The notes under the pieces: generated by a model
Databases searched by the model: none
Seen by the model: only the letters and a program-made list of their open reading frames with translations
Told to the model about the DNA's origin: nothing
Shown here: positions 26,916-35,871 of the stretch, piece by piece
Layout of the letters: the number at the start of each line of letters is the position of its first letter
Position numbering within the stretch: the first letter of the stretch is position 1
DNA from: Muribaculum sp.
GTDB lineage: Bacteria; Bacteroidota; Bacteroidia; Bacteroidales; Muribaculaceae
Reading direction: 5' to 3'
NCBI GenBank assembly: GCA_023667055.1
Contig: JAMPAV010000006.1
Coordinates: 1-64,000 of the forward strand
Length of the DNA: 64,000 nt
Translations under genes and position numbers: made by a program

Positions 26916-27950
26916 ATGAGTCTGATTATCCCCAAGAAATACACCAGAAAACTTCTGGCCGAGACCACTGAAGTGGCAATACAGAAAATTAAAGACAATT
27001 TTCAGAAAGAACTCGCCAAGGCACTCAACCTGAGAAGAGTCACCGCCCCTCTTTTCGTACTCTCCGGCACCGGCATCAACGACGACCTTAATGGCGTGGA
27101 ACACCCCGTTTCCTTTTCTATAGAAGCCTTGGGCGGCAAACAGGCCGAAGTGGTCCACTCTCTCGCTAAATGGAAAAGGCTGAAACTTGCAGCATACGAC
27201 ATAGCACCCGGCTACGGACTCTATACCGACATGAATGCCATCAGGACATTTGAGGATCTTGACAATCTTCATTCTTTATACGTGGACCAGTGGGATTGGG
27301 AGAAAAGCATCCGAAAAGAAGACAGAAACCTCAATTATCTTAAAGAAACTGTTCTCAAAATTTTCGGAGCAATCAAGAAAATAGAGGCAAACATCTATGA
27401 GGAATTCCCGCACATCACCCCTTGGCTTCCCGACACCGTCACTTTCATCCATTCAGAGCAGCTCCTGCTCGAATATCCCGATTTGACACCAAAGGAGAGA
27501 GAAGACAGGGCGGCAAAAAGATATGGAGCCGTCTTTATAATCGGCATCGGAGGACCGCTTTCCGATGGAAAACCTCACGATGGGCGAGCTCCTGATTATG
27601 ACGATTGGATCTCAGATAACGAGGATGGCTATAAAGGACTCAACGGCGACCTGATATTCTGGAACCCCGTATTGGAATCAGGATTTGAACTGTCGTCAAT
27701 GGGAATCCGCGTAAGTCCGGAGTCATTGGAGGCGCAGCTAAAAGAGAAAAATTGCGAGAACCGAAAGAGCCTTGATTTTCACCGGGCTTTAATTGCCGGA
27801 GAACTGCCTTATTCAATCGGCGGAGGCATCGGACAAAGCCGCTTATGCATGTATCTGCTGCAGAAAGCACACATCGGTGAAGTCCAGGCTTCCATCTGGC
27901 CTGAGCATCAGATTGAAACTTGCAGAAAAGCGGGAATTGAACTGTTATGA
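26916..27950 (+). CDS. asnA: Aspartate-ammonia ligase (asparagine synthetase A)
   Basis: AsnA makes asparagine from aspartate, ammonia and ATP, and is related to class II tRNA synthetases. The 344-residue protein shows PLFVLSGTGINDDLNG, VHSLAKWKRLKL, YVDQWDWEK and the C-terminal SIGGGIGQSRLCMYLL motif-3-like segment with its ATP-binding Arg. Length is close to the E. coli enzyme of 330 residues. The stop codon abuts that of the convergent PAP2 gene with no base between them. Confidence 0.96.
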   Translation: MSLIIPKKYTRKLLAETTEVAIQKIKDNFQKELAKALNLRRVTAPLFVLSGTGINDDLNGVEHPVSFSIEALGGKQAEVVHSLAKWKRLKLAAYDIAPGYGLYTDMNAIRTFEDLDNLHSLYVDQWDWEKSIRKEDRNLNYLKETVLKIFGAIKKIEANIYEEFPHITPWLPDTVTFIHSEQLLLEYPDLTPKEREDRAAKRYGAVFIIGIGGPLSDGKPHDGRAPDYDDWISDNEDGYKGLNGDLIFWNPVLESGFELSSMGIRVSPESLEAQLKEKNCENRKSLDFHRALIAGELPYSIGGGIGQSRLCMYLLQKAHIGEVQASIWPEHQIETCRKAGIELL

Positions 27951-28589
27951 TCAGAAGGTGAAGGAGCAGGCGAGACCGGTTTCGGTGTCGGTGGCCACCG
28001 GGACAATGGCAAAATCATGTTTCTTGAGATAGGGATGTGTGAAAATCAGCGATGAGGCTGTGCCAATAGCCGCTCCTGCCACCACATCCCACCAATGGTG
28101 TTTCTTGCCATATACACGCCCCCACGCTGTGTAGGTCGATAAGGCATACGCCGGAATTGCATATTTCCAACCATATCGTCTGCCAATATATGTAGCTGCA
28201 GCAAAAGTGAAAGATGAATGTCCTGAAGGAAATGAATGATGATTGCTGAAATCCGGACGATCTTCCTTCACGGCATACTTAAGAATAAACGTGGCACCGA
28301 CGGTAGCCGCTGCCGAAAGAGCACCCTCTTTGAGACCTTCCCAATCCTTAAGTATCAGTGTGGTGGCAATAGCAGTAGCAGGCAAAGCCACTAAAATCAC
28401 ATCAGTGGTGGTTCTCACCACTTTTTGTCCATGCGAAGGTGTGAACAGCGACGCATCGCTGCCATCAGCCAAAACGGGCATGGGCAATACCAGCATTATC
28501 AGGCTTATCAGCAACTTTTGGAGCGTTCCCACACAATTTGCCTTATATATGTTTGTTCTGTTGTTCGTTTTAGTTGTTCTCATTTGCAA
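27951..28589 (-). CDS. PAP2 superfamily phosphatase
   Basis: The 212-residue protein begins with a signal or membrane segment (LLISLIMLVLPMPVLA) and has the three PAP2 motifs: KEDRP near residue 123, PSGHSS near 135, and a third motif in which GRVYGKKHHWWDV carries the His and Asp. Family members remove phosphate from lipid phosphates such as phosphatidic acid, undecaprenyl pyrophosphate or lipid A. The substrate here is unknown. The third motif has Gly where Ser usually precedes Arg. A start at 28583 is also possible. Confidence 0.9.
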   Translation of the reverse strand: MQMRTTKTNNRTNIYKANCVGTLQKLLISLIMLVLPMPVLADGSDASLFTPSHGQKVVRTTTDVILVALPATAIATTLILKDWEGLKEGALSAAATVGATFILKYAVKEDRPDFSNHHSFPSGHSSFTFAAATYIGRRYGWKYAIPAYALSTYTAWGRVYGKKHHWWDVVAGAAIGTASSLIFTHPYLKKHDFAIVPVATDTETGLACSFTF

Positions 28590-28614
28590 ATTTCACCAAA
28601 AATATGTAATTTTG
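28584..28614 (+). promoter_or_regulatory. Promoter of the steroid-reduction operon
   Basis: TTG at 28584-28586, 20 bases, then TAATTTTG at 28607-28614, 38 bases before the first start codon. It partly overlaps the 5' end of the divergent PAP2 gene. Confidence 0.75.
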
Positions 28615-28651
28615 TAGTTTGATAGAGGATTATATGGGCTAATTATATAGT

Positions 28652-29431
28652 ATGAACGAAATTTTCGACCCGATAGTTTTCCACAGTGTGGAATATATCA
28701 TGATAGCACTTGCCGTCATGGTGTTTTTCGCGCTTCACTTCATAAACCCCGGCTATGGCATGTTCTACACCTCTAAATGGGGGCCAACAGTTGGCAACCG
28801 TCTCGGATGGATCATCATGGAAGCCCCGGTGCTGGCATCATTGCTCCTAATCTGGCTTTCATCTCCAAGAAGACACGACACGACACTCATCATCATGATT
28901 ATCCCTATGCTTGTGCATTATATCCAGCGTACATGCATATTTCCCATGCTGATAAAAGGCAAAAACCGTATGCCGCTTGCCATTATACTTTTGGGAATGG
29001 TATTCAATGTCACGAACGTGTATCTCATTGGAGGCTGGCTATTCTTTGTATCACCGGAAAACACCTATCCCCTGTCGTGGCTTCACGATCCGAGATTTAT
29101 CATCGGGGTGCTTACATTCATCTCCGGGATGGCAATCAACATCCATTCCGACCACATCATACGTCATCTCCGCAAACCCGGAGACCGACGACACTACATA
29201 CCGATGGGCGGCATGTTTAAATATGTATCCTCTGCCAACTACCTTGGCGAAGTCACAGAATGGGTGGGATATGCCATACTCACATGGTCGCTGCCGGGAG
29301 TGATATTCGCGCTTTGGACTTTCGCCAATCTTGGACCACGCGCACGATCCACCTACAAACGTTATTCTCAGGAATTTGGCGATGACTTTCTTAAACTGAA
29401 CCGGAAATACATCATACCCTATATATGGTAA
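28652..29431 (+). CDS. Steroid 5-alpha-reductase family membrane protein
   Basis: The 259-residue multi-spanning protein belongs to the 3-oxo-5-alpha-steroid 4-dehydrogenase family. Residues matching the human SRD5A catalytic pair are visible: E57 in IIMEAPVL and Y90 in HYIQRT. The C-terminal NADPH-binding block is also present (HSDHIIRHLRKPG, YIPMGGMFKYVSSANYLGEVTEWVGYA, ending RKYIIPYIW). Such enzymes reduce the 4,5 double bond of 3-oxo-delta4 steroids to the 5-alpha form. The next gene starts inside its last codons (overlap of 7 bases), so the pair is translationally coupled. Together with its neighbours it matches the Bacteroidetes operon known to convert 3-oxo bile acids to isoallo forms. 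Confidence 0.9.
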   Translation: MNEIFDPIVFHSVEYIMIALAVMVFFALHFINPGYGMFYTSKWGPTVGNRLGWIIMEAPVLASLLLIWLSSPRRHDTTLIIMIIPMLVHYIQRTCIFPMLIKGKNRMPLAIILLGMVFNVTNVYLIGGWLFFVSPENTYPLSWLHDPRFIIGVLTFISGMAINIHSDHIIRHLRKPGDRRHYIPMGGMFKYVSSANYLGEVTEWVGYAILTWSLPGVIFALWTFANLGPRARSTYKRYSQEFGDDFLKLNRKYIIPYIW

Positions 29432-30654
29432 CCTCACAGGACAGACTTTTCACCCCCGGAAAGATAGGGCCGGTGGAACTACGCAACCGATCCATACGCA
29501 GCGCCGCATTCGAAGGCATGGGACGCGACAACAATCCGACCGACATGCTACGCGACTACCACTGGAGCGTGGCTGAAGGGGGCGTGGGCATGACCACTCT
29601 TGCCTACGCCGGCATCAACCGCTCCGCATTATCTTTTGAAACCCAGCTGTGGCTTCGTCCGGAAATAACTGAAGACCTGCGTAAAATCACCGACGGAATC
29701 CATGAGCGCGGTGCCAAGGCATCAATTCAGATCGGACACTGCGGCAACATGACGCATATCAAGACAGCCGGCGGCATACCGGTGGGAGCATCCACGGGTT
29801 TCAACCTCTACTCCCCCACTATTGTACGAGGCTTGCGCAAGGATGAGCTTAAGCAAATGGCAAAAGACTTCGGAGATGCAGTCCGAACAGCTCGCGAGGC
29901 AGGCTTCGACTGTGTGGAAGTCCATGCCGGACACGGCTACCTCATATCACAGTTTCTGTCGCCATATACCAATCACCGCCGCGATGAATTTGGAGGCTCA
30001 CTCGACAATCGTATGCGCTTCATGCGTATGTGTCTGGAGGAAGTCATGAAAGCAGCCGAAAACGATATGGGCATTTTGGTGAAGACCAATATGCGCGACG
30101 GATTCAAAGGCGGATTGGAACTCGACGATTGCATTACAGTGGCAAAAGAAATTGAACAACTCGGAATCCATGCCATAGTGCTAAGCGGCGGCTTTGTCAG
30201 CAAAGCACCCATGTACGTGATGCGTGGTGAGATGCCCATCTATACAATGACCCACTACATGAAATTGTGGTGGCTGAAGTACGGAGTAAGGTTGGTGGGC
30301 AAATACATGATACCCAAGGAGCCATTCAAACCGCTCTATTTCCTTGAAGATGCGAAGAGATTCCGCAATGAACTCAACATGCCGCTTGTCTATGTAGGCG
30401 GTGTGGTAGATGGGGAGTCAATGGATAAGGCCCTGTCGGAAGGATTCGAGTTTGTCCAGATGGGACGTGCCCTGCTTAAAGAACCGGACTTCATCAACCG
30501 TCTTGCACGCGAGGCAGGCCATCATTGCGGATGCGAGCACATCAACTATTGCATAGCCAGAATGTACAGTAAGGAGATGGCTTGCCACTGCACAATAGCA
30601 GATCTGCCAAGGAAGATACAGAAAGAAATTGAAGAAATACGAGCAAAAGGATGA
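29425..30654 (+). CDS. Old Yellow Enzyme-type NADH:flavin oxidoreductase (5-beta-reductase-like)
   Basis: The 409-residue protein is an FMN TIM barrel of the OYE family: LFTPGKIGPVELRNRS start, IQIGHCGNMTH, DCVEVHAGHGYLISQFLSP, then RRDEFGGSLDNRMRF and YVGGVVDG. It lacks the long C-terminal NAD(P)-binding half of BaiCD/BaiH proteins. The C-terminus keeps a Cys-rich segment (CGCEHINYC, then ACHC) whose spacing differs from the usual C-x2-C-x3-C iron-sulfur ligand pattern. In the described Bacteroidetes operon the matching gene is a bile-acid 5-beta-reductase. It overlaps both neighbours: 7 bases upstream, 4 downstream (ATGA). Confidence 0.88.
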   Translation: MVTSQDRLFTPGKIGPVELRNRSIRSAAFEGMGRDNNPTDMLRDYHWSVAEGGVGMTTLAYAGINRSALSFETQLWLRPEITEDLRKITDGIHERGAKASIQIGHCGNMTHIKTAGGIPVGASTGFNLYSPTIVRGLRKDELKQMAKDFGDAVRTAREAGFDCVEVHAGHGYLISQFLSPYTNHRRDEFGGSLDNRMRFMRMCLEEVMKAAENDMGILVKTNMRDGFKGGLELDDCITVAKEIEQLGIHAIVLSGGFVSKAPMYVMRGEMPIYTMTHYMKLWWLKYGVRLVGKYMIPKEPFKPLYFLEDAKRFRNELNMPLVYVGGVVDGESMDKALSEGFEFVQMGRALLKEPDFINRLAREAGHHCGCEHINYCIARMYSKEMACHCTIADLPRKIQKEIEEIRAKG

Positions 30655-31454
30655 CTAAGGAATTAAGCGGCAAGTGGGCTTTCGTCACGGGCGCCGATGG
30701 TGGCATTGGTTTTGAACTTTGTCGCGCCCTTGCCGGGAGAGGATGCTCTATTGTGATGGCCAGCATTACAGTCGAACCTCTCAGAAAAGCAGCCGCAAAT
30801 ATTGAGAATGAATTTTCAGTAGGAGCCATTCCACTGACGGTGGATCTCACCGACGAGAATGCCGTGTCGATAATCGCCGCGTTCCTTCTTAACCGCAATA
30901 TAGAGATCGATTTCCTTGTGAACAATGCCGGTATTTTCAGTTTCAAGGAACTTGCCGAGACACCGGATGCCAAGATATCATGCTTCATCGACCTTCATGT
31001 AAGGGCCACCACCATGTTGTCAACTTATTTTGCTCGCAGGTTTAAGTCGCGAGGATCAGGCAGAATGCTGAATATGTCTTCCATGTCATGTTGGATGCCG
31101 ATGCCCGGATTGGCAATGTACGCATCCACAAAAGCCTACATCAGGGTGCTTTCGCGTGCATTGCACTATGAATTGAAAGACTACGGAGCCTCAGTGACCG
31201 TGGCCACTCCGGGAGGTATAGCCACCGACCTTTTCGGACTTCCCGACAATCTGAAACGTCTTGCACTCCGACTGCATGCAATAGAGGCTCCCGACACATT
31301 TGCTGAAAAAGCCGTCAAGGCGATGCTGAAAGGCAAAAAACAATACATCAACGGTTTTATCAACCGTATCGCAATAGTTTTTGTGGCATGTATGCCTACA
31401 TGTGTCAGAATGCAGATTAAACGACGGCTCCTCGACAAGGGAATCCAAAAGTAA
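30651..31454 (+). CDS. Short-chain dehydrogenase (hydroxysteroid dehydrogenase-like)
   Basis: The 267-residue SDR has the cofactor loop TGADGGIG (residues 14-21), NNAG, the catalytic Ser in LNMSSMS and YASTK, all in normal positions, followed by PGGIATDLF. The C-terminal region with a hydrophobic stretch (IAIVFVACMPTC) resembles the 17-beta-HSD12/KAR subgroup and may touch the membrane. In the known operon this place is filled by a 3-beta-hydroxysteroid dehydrogenase, so 3-oxo/3-hydroxy conversion of a reduced steroid is inferred. ATG and upstream TGA overlap. Confidence 0.88.
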   Translation: MTKELSGKWAFVTGADGGIGFELCRALAGRGCSIVMASITVEPLRKAAANIENEFSVGAIPLTVDLTDENAVSIIAAFLLNRNIEIDFLVNNAGIFSFKELAETPDAKISCFIDLHVRATTMLSTYFARRFKSRGSGRMLNMSSMSCWMPMPGLAMYASTKAYIRVLSRALHYELKDYGASVTVATPGGIATDLFGLPDNLKRLALRLHAIEAPDTFAEKAVKAMLKGKKQYINGFINRIAIVFVACMPTCVRMQIKRRLLDKGIQK

Positions 31455-31474
31455 TTTTGAATGTTGAATCTTGA

Positions 31475-34400
31475 ATGCTGACTAAAAACAAAAAAGGGAT
31501 TCCTATTTTCAAATCTCAATATTCCATATATCCGCTGATAGCATTTGCGGTATCGTTGGCGACTTACTGGCTCACTGTAGATCCGGGTGCTTCTTATTGG
31601 GACTGTCCGGAATACCTCATCACTGCACTTCGCCTTGAAATAGGTCATCCCCCCGGAAATCCGGGTTGGGCTCTAACCCATCGCTTTGCGTCATGCTTCT
31701 TCCCAGCCCCTGCCACCCAAACCCTTGTGGTCAACCTCATGTCGGGACTATTTACTGCTCTATCGGTAATGTTGCTGTGCATTGTCAGCATTTCCATGAT
31801 GAGATGGATTGCCATTCCATCACGCAGCACAAACACAAAGATTTCTCAATTCTCAAGTCCCAATTCTCAATTCTCAATTCTCAATTCTCAATTCTCAATT
31901 CTCAATTCTCAATTCTCAAGTCCCAATTCTCAAGTCTCAATTCTCAATTCCCAATTCTCAATTGGCATAATCTCTCTGGCCGCTTCCCTTTGTTTCGCAT
32001 GGTCTGATTCCGTATGGTATAGCGCTGTTGAGGCCGAGGTCTATGCCATGTCGCTATTCCTTTCAGCCTTAACAATATGGATGGCTCTCAAATGGGCTTT
32101 TTCATTCTCCGCAAGCAGTCGTTCCAGATGGCTGATAGCACTTGCCTACATAATAGGATTTTCACTTGGGGTGCATCAGCTCAATCTCCTTGCCCTCCCT
32201 GCCATAGCCCTTATAATGGTGTCCGGAATCCGCAGATGGAAGAGTAATCTTATTGAGAAACGCATTGCCGCATTCATTGCCGGTTGCATAGTGGTGGTTG
32301 CCATATTGAAAGGCGTGATGCCGGGTGCAATAGCACTCGCCAAGGCCGCCGATGTATGGGCTGTCAATTCATTCAAATTTCCCTTTTGGTCAGGCGCCAT
32401 TGCAGTCTGGTCTGTATCCCTCATATCAGTTGTGGTTCTCGCCATATTATTATGTCGTCGTTGGCTCAAGACGGGTGTGGCATTTTGGTGTATTGCCGCT
32501 GTTATGACGGGATACTCAATATACATTCTTATCCCAATCCGCGCATGGGCAAATCCACCTGTCAATGAGGGAGACCCTTCAACAATAGGACGGTTTGCAG
32601 ATTACCTCGACCGCCGACAATATGGAGGAGCCCCCCTTTTCTACGGACGCACACCGGAAAGCCGTGTCATGAGGATGGAAAGGATTTCCGTCAATGAAGA
32701 GGGGGATACCGCCTACGATTATTCGTGGAATGCAATGAAAGTGCTCGGTAAGGATATGCACCGCATGATACGTGGCGGACGGATTCCAGAACGTTCAAGA
32801 TTTCTGACTGATGAAGACCGGACTTTAAACCGAAAAATAAGCAAGGACTCTGCAGGATACGGATATGTTGTGACCGGATTCCGCACGGAACCAATATATA
32901 CCCCCGAACTCAACATGTTTCTTCCTCGCATCCACTCATCCAATCCAGGCGACAGGACTGCCTATTCAGATTGGACAGGAATGGATTCCACCAATATGGT
33001 GAGAGTAAAAATCTCGCAGGCCATCGACAGCCTTGGCAATCCGGTTGCCATTCGCAACTCCGCCGGACAACCTGTCGAGAAATATGCACTTCGCCCCACC
33101 TACATTCAGTCGCTTTCCTATATGTTGGGTTATCAGATCGGTTATATGTATCTTAGATACCTGATGTGGAACTTCAGCGGACGACAAAACGACATACCTG
33201 CATCCGGAGAAATTGACCATGGCAACTTCATCACAGGCATTCCGATTGCCGACAACCTCATGCTCGGCGACCAATCTGCACTTCCCGATGAAATGGGCAA
33301 GCACAACAAAGGGCACAACGTGTATTGGATGATTCCGTTCATTATCGGGCTGATCGGCATAGTATGGCTTTTTGCAGGCAAAGGGAATGGTCTTTCAATA
33401 CGCAACATGAGGAGTGCCGCATGGTATTCCCTTGCACTATTCATCATGACAGGGATTGCGATAGTGGTATATCTGAACCAGACACCGGGTGAACCACGTG
33501 AACGTGACTATACTTTCCTTGGCAGTTATTGGGCTTTCTCCCTTTGGATTGCATTCGGCATGTTGTGGATTGTACGTTTGGCAAAAAAAAGATGGCAACG
33601 TGCTTTGGCCATGATCCTTGTATGCGCTCTGCCGGTATGGATGCTTGCTGAGAACCTTGATGACCATGACCGCAGCGGAAGAAGCGCGACACTCGATTAT
33701 GCCTCCAACCTTCTTGAATCGCTTGACAAGGATGCAATCTTGTTTGTGGATGGCGACAATTATGTCTTCCCTCTGTGGTATGCACAGGAAGTGATGGGAA
33801 TCAGGCCGGATGTATCGGTAGTCTGCAACTCATTCCTTGCATGCGATTGGTATCTGCCGCAACTGATGACTCCCCGTGAAGGCAACGAGGGGATAGCAAT
33901 GACCGCCACTGAAGGTGATGTGGCGCTTGGGAACTACAATCTTATAAGATTTCCGCGGCTTGACACCGACACCATAGATGCAACCGAAGAATTACGCGCC
34001 CTCTACAGCAATTATTCCGCCACCCCTTCTTTCCAAAACCGCTGGCTGCGGATGGGCAGGGATTCTACCGACAGGTGGATTTTCGACATATTGTCAGTCC
34101 CCGGGAAAAACGCCGGCTCAATTGGGGGACTTCGCGAGTTGGCAGTCATCGATATAATCGCAACCAATGCAGCCTCACGCTATCCGCGTCCGATTTACTG
34201 GCAACAGAGCCTTGGCAAGAACAAATACAACGGTTTCTTCCCATACACAAGGCAAGCCCTTTACACAAGAAAGTTAATGCCCCTTGCCCCTGACTCCTCC
34301 ATTCTGATTGAGGAATCCCTGAATGCACTCCCACGTCTTAAATGGGGAGGCATCGACCGCATGAAGTATCCGGGGCCGGATGTCTCTTCGCAAGCGGAGC

Positions 34401-34750
34401 TCCAGCGTGCCTCACTCATACGGCTGGCAGAATCACTCGCAAAGGAAGGTAGTCATGATCTTGCATTGCACATGGCCCGAATGGCTATGATACGCTATCC
34501 TTCAAGTGTAATACCCTACGGCATACGCCAGCATATCGACAGCGCATATTTTGAGGTCCGGAGTCTTGCTGCCATTCTGATGGAATCCGGCACCGCACTC
34601 GGCGACTCTGCTGCCATTGCTGAATCAAAGCATATAAGCCAGACAGATTCTCTTCGCACAAGATCATATCTCCGCTATCGCCAAGCCATTCCCGCCTCGC
34701 GCCGCTCCGCCATCTCCCCCACCTCCAACAATCATTCCATCCGCCGCTGA
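31475..34750 (+). CDS. DUF2723 membrane protein with coding heptanucleotide repeat
   Basis: The 1091-residue protein has the DUF2723 (TMEM260-like) N-terminus (DPGASYWDCPEYLITALRLEIGHPPGNPGW), many membrane helices to about residue 740, and a long soluble C-terminal part (LFVDGDNYVFPLWYAQEV, then GIRPDVSVVCN). DUF2723 proteins resemble O-mannosyl or lipid-linked glycosyltransferases; the substrate is unknown. Residues about 124-163, in a loop between membrane helices, consist of the seven-residue repeat SQFSILN, coded by 17 copies of a 7-base unit. The frame is open at the present copy number. It starts 20 bases after the SDR gene. Confidence 0.9.
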   Translation: MLTKNKKGIPIFKSQYSIYPLIAFAVSLATYWLTVDPGASYWDCPEYLITALRLEIGHPPGNPGWALTHRFASCFFPAPATQTLVVNLMSGLFTALSVMLLCIVSISMMRWIAIPSRSTNTKISQFSSPNSQFSILNSQFSILNSQFSSPNSQVSILNSQFSIGIISLAASLCFAWSDSVWYSAVEAEVYAMSLFLSALTIWMALKWAFSFSASSRSRWLIALAYIIGFSLGVHQLNLLALPAIALIMVSGIRRWKSNLIEKRIAAFIAGCIVVVAILKGVMPGAIALAKAADVWAVNSFKFPFWSGAIAVWSVSLISVVVLAILLCRRWLKTGVAFWCIAAVMTGYSIYILIPIRAWANPPVNEGDPSTIGRFADYLDRRQYGGAPLFYGRTPESRVMRMERISVNEEGDTAYDYSWNAMKVLGKDMHRMIRGGRIPERSRFLTDEDRTLNRKISKDSAGYGYVVTGFRTEPIYTPELNMFLPRIHSSNPGDRTAYSDWTGMDSTNMVRVKISQAIDSLGNPVAIRNSAGQPVEKYALRPTYIQSLSYMLGYQIGYMYLRYLMWNFSGRQNDIPASGEIDHGNFITGIPIADNLMLGDQSALPDEMGKHNKGHNVYWMIPFIIGLIGIVWLFAGKGNGLSIRNMRSAAWYSLALFIMTGIAIVVYLNQTPGEPRERDYTFLGSYWAFSLWIAFGMLWIVRLAKKRWQRALAMILVCALPVWMLAENLDDHDRSGRSATLDYASNLLESLDKDAILFVDGDNYVFPLWYAQEVMGIRPDVSVVCNSFLACDWYLPQLMTPREGNEGIAMTATEGDVALGNYNLIRFPRLDTDTIDATEELRALYSNYSATPSFQNRWLRMGRDSTDRWIFDILSVPGKNAGSIGGLRELAVIDIIATNAASRYPRPIYWQQSLGKNKYNGFFPYTRQALYTRKLMPLAPDSSILIEESLNALPRLKWGGIDRMKYPGPDVSSQAELQRASLIRLAESLAKEGSHDLALHMARMAMIRYPSSVIPYGIRQHIDSAYFEVRSLAAILMESGTALGDSAAIAESKHISQTDSLRTRSYLRYRQAIPASRRSAISPTSNNHSIRR
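31844..31962. repeat. Heptanucleotide tandem repeat, 17 units, inside a coding region
   Basis: Seventeen uninterrupted 7-base units: mostly TCTCAAT, with TCTCAAG (three) and TCCCAAT (three) variants. Because 7 is not a multiple of 3, gain or loss of one unit would shift the DUF2723 reading frame; three units restore it. Confidence 0.95.
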
Positions 34751-34796
34751 TCCTCGGCCAAGGACCCATATCATAAAATTTCAGGGTTGCCGGGCC

Positions 34797-35837
34797 TTAC
34801 CTACCTGAGCCGAACAGCCATGAAGCAAGAAAGGGAGAACTGCGAAGAACCGCACTTATCAACATGCAGAGCACCACAACAAGGGCTGAAATCGTAAGTC
34901 CTATGGTAAGCATAGCAAGTATGTTGTTGCCGGAGCCGGTGGAAAGGAATCCTTTCATGAAGCTTAGGTTAGGTATGAAGAAATAGTGGAGATAATAGAT
35001 GTCGAGGGTGCGGCTCCCCACCTTGCACATCACATTGCTTACCCCATGATTTCCGTCAAACCAATCCCGATAACTTCGGAATGCCACAAGAATTGTCATC
35101 AGCCCGGTGAAGCGCATCAGGGTCATTATGGCATCCCATCCCGGAGAATAGGGATGTCGGCAGCCATAAAAAATCACAAGCGAGAAGAATCCCAATATCA
35201 TAAGTGCTTTGAAATATTGGTTGTCAACAAATCGCCATAGATGTCCGTCGTATTTCCGCGCAAAAATCCCAAGCATGAAATATGGGAAATAATTCAGCGT
35301 ATGCCATGTCTGAATACCTACAATCCATTTGGGGAGTTTAATCCCATCTGTGAAGTAATTGAACAGAAACGGCGACACTACCGCCACACACAGAAGACCG
35401 GGGAGCAGCCATCGCCAACCCGTCTTACGTTCTGCAAGTGCAAATGCCAGATAGATGAAGAACATCTCAAAAAGTGACACAGTAAACCAATAAGGGTTTG
35501 AAGTCCAGATAAACTCGAAATGCCAACGTCGAATCGTGACACCATAAAGGAAACAGAAAACCGCCAGACCCACTATCTGCGCCTTAAACTTTTTCAGTGA
35601 TATCCTTCTGATCGTCGGACCGGTCCACTTCTCGGCTGCACGGTAGGCAAAAAATCCACTTACGAAGAAGAAGAGTGGCATCCTGAACATTGTCATCATG
35701 TAATATACAGCAGAAAATGATGCATTGGTGATTGGCATCTTCACGTATGCGTTGGTCACATGGCTGAACACTACCAATAAGATGGCAAGTCCGCGCATCG
35801 CGTCAATATATCGGAGTCGTTTCTTTTCGTTGTTCAT
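34797..35837 (-). CDS. Acyltransferase 3 family membrane protein
   Basis: The 346-residue protein (MNNEKKRLRYIDAMRGLAILLVVFSHV; an ATG 15 bases upstream is less likely) has the Acyl_transf_3 opening with the conserved R-x10-H and about ten membrane helices. Members O-acetylate or succinylate cell-surface glycans at the inner membrane. The target is unknown. It starts 34 bases after the AAA/nuclease gene on the same strand and is likely on its transcript. Confidence 0.9.
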   Translation of the reverse strand: MNNEKKRLRYIDAMRGLAILLVVFSHVTNAYVKMPITNASFSAVYYMMTMFRMPLFFFVSGFFAYRAAEKWTGPTIRRISLKKFKAQIVGLAVFCFLYGVTIRRWHFEFIWTSNPYWFTVSLFEMFFIYLAFALAERKTGWRWLLPGLLCVAVVSPFLFNYFTDGIKLPKWIVGIQTWHTLNYFPYFMLGIFARKYDGHLWRFVDNQYFKALMILGFFSLVIFYGCRHPYSPGWDAIMTLMRFTGLMTILVAFRSYRDWFDGNHGVSNVMCKVGSRTLDIYYLHYFFIPNLSFMKGFLSTGSGNNILAMLTIGLTISALVVVLCMLISAVLRSSPFLASWLFGSGR

Positions 35838-35871
35838 AATGTGGGCTAACACTAATGAAATCTACAACCGG

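Noticed and set aside
31452..31459. TAATTTTG promoter-like element before the DUF2723 gene
   Set aside because: It overlaps the SDR stop codon and no TTG is found 19-21 bases upstream, so it is likely chance.
31844..31962. CRISPR-like array
   Set aside because: The units are only 7 bases, contiguous, without spacers, and lie in a coding frame.
32284..32568. 94-residue frame inside the DUF2723 gene as evidence of a frameshifted domain
   Set aside because: The main frame stays open with intact DUF2723 features on both sides, so this is a shadow frame.
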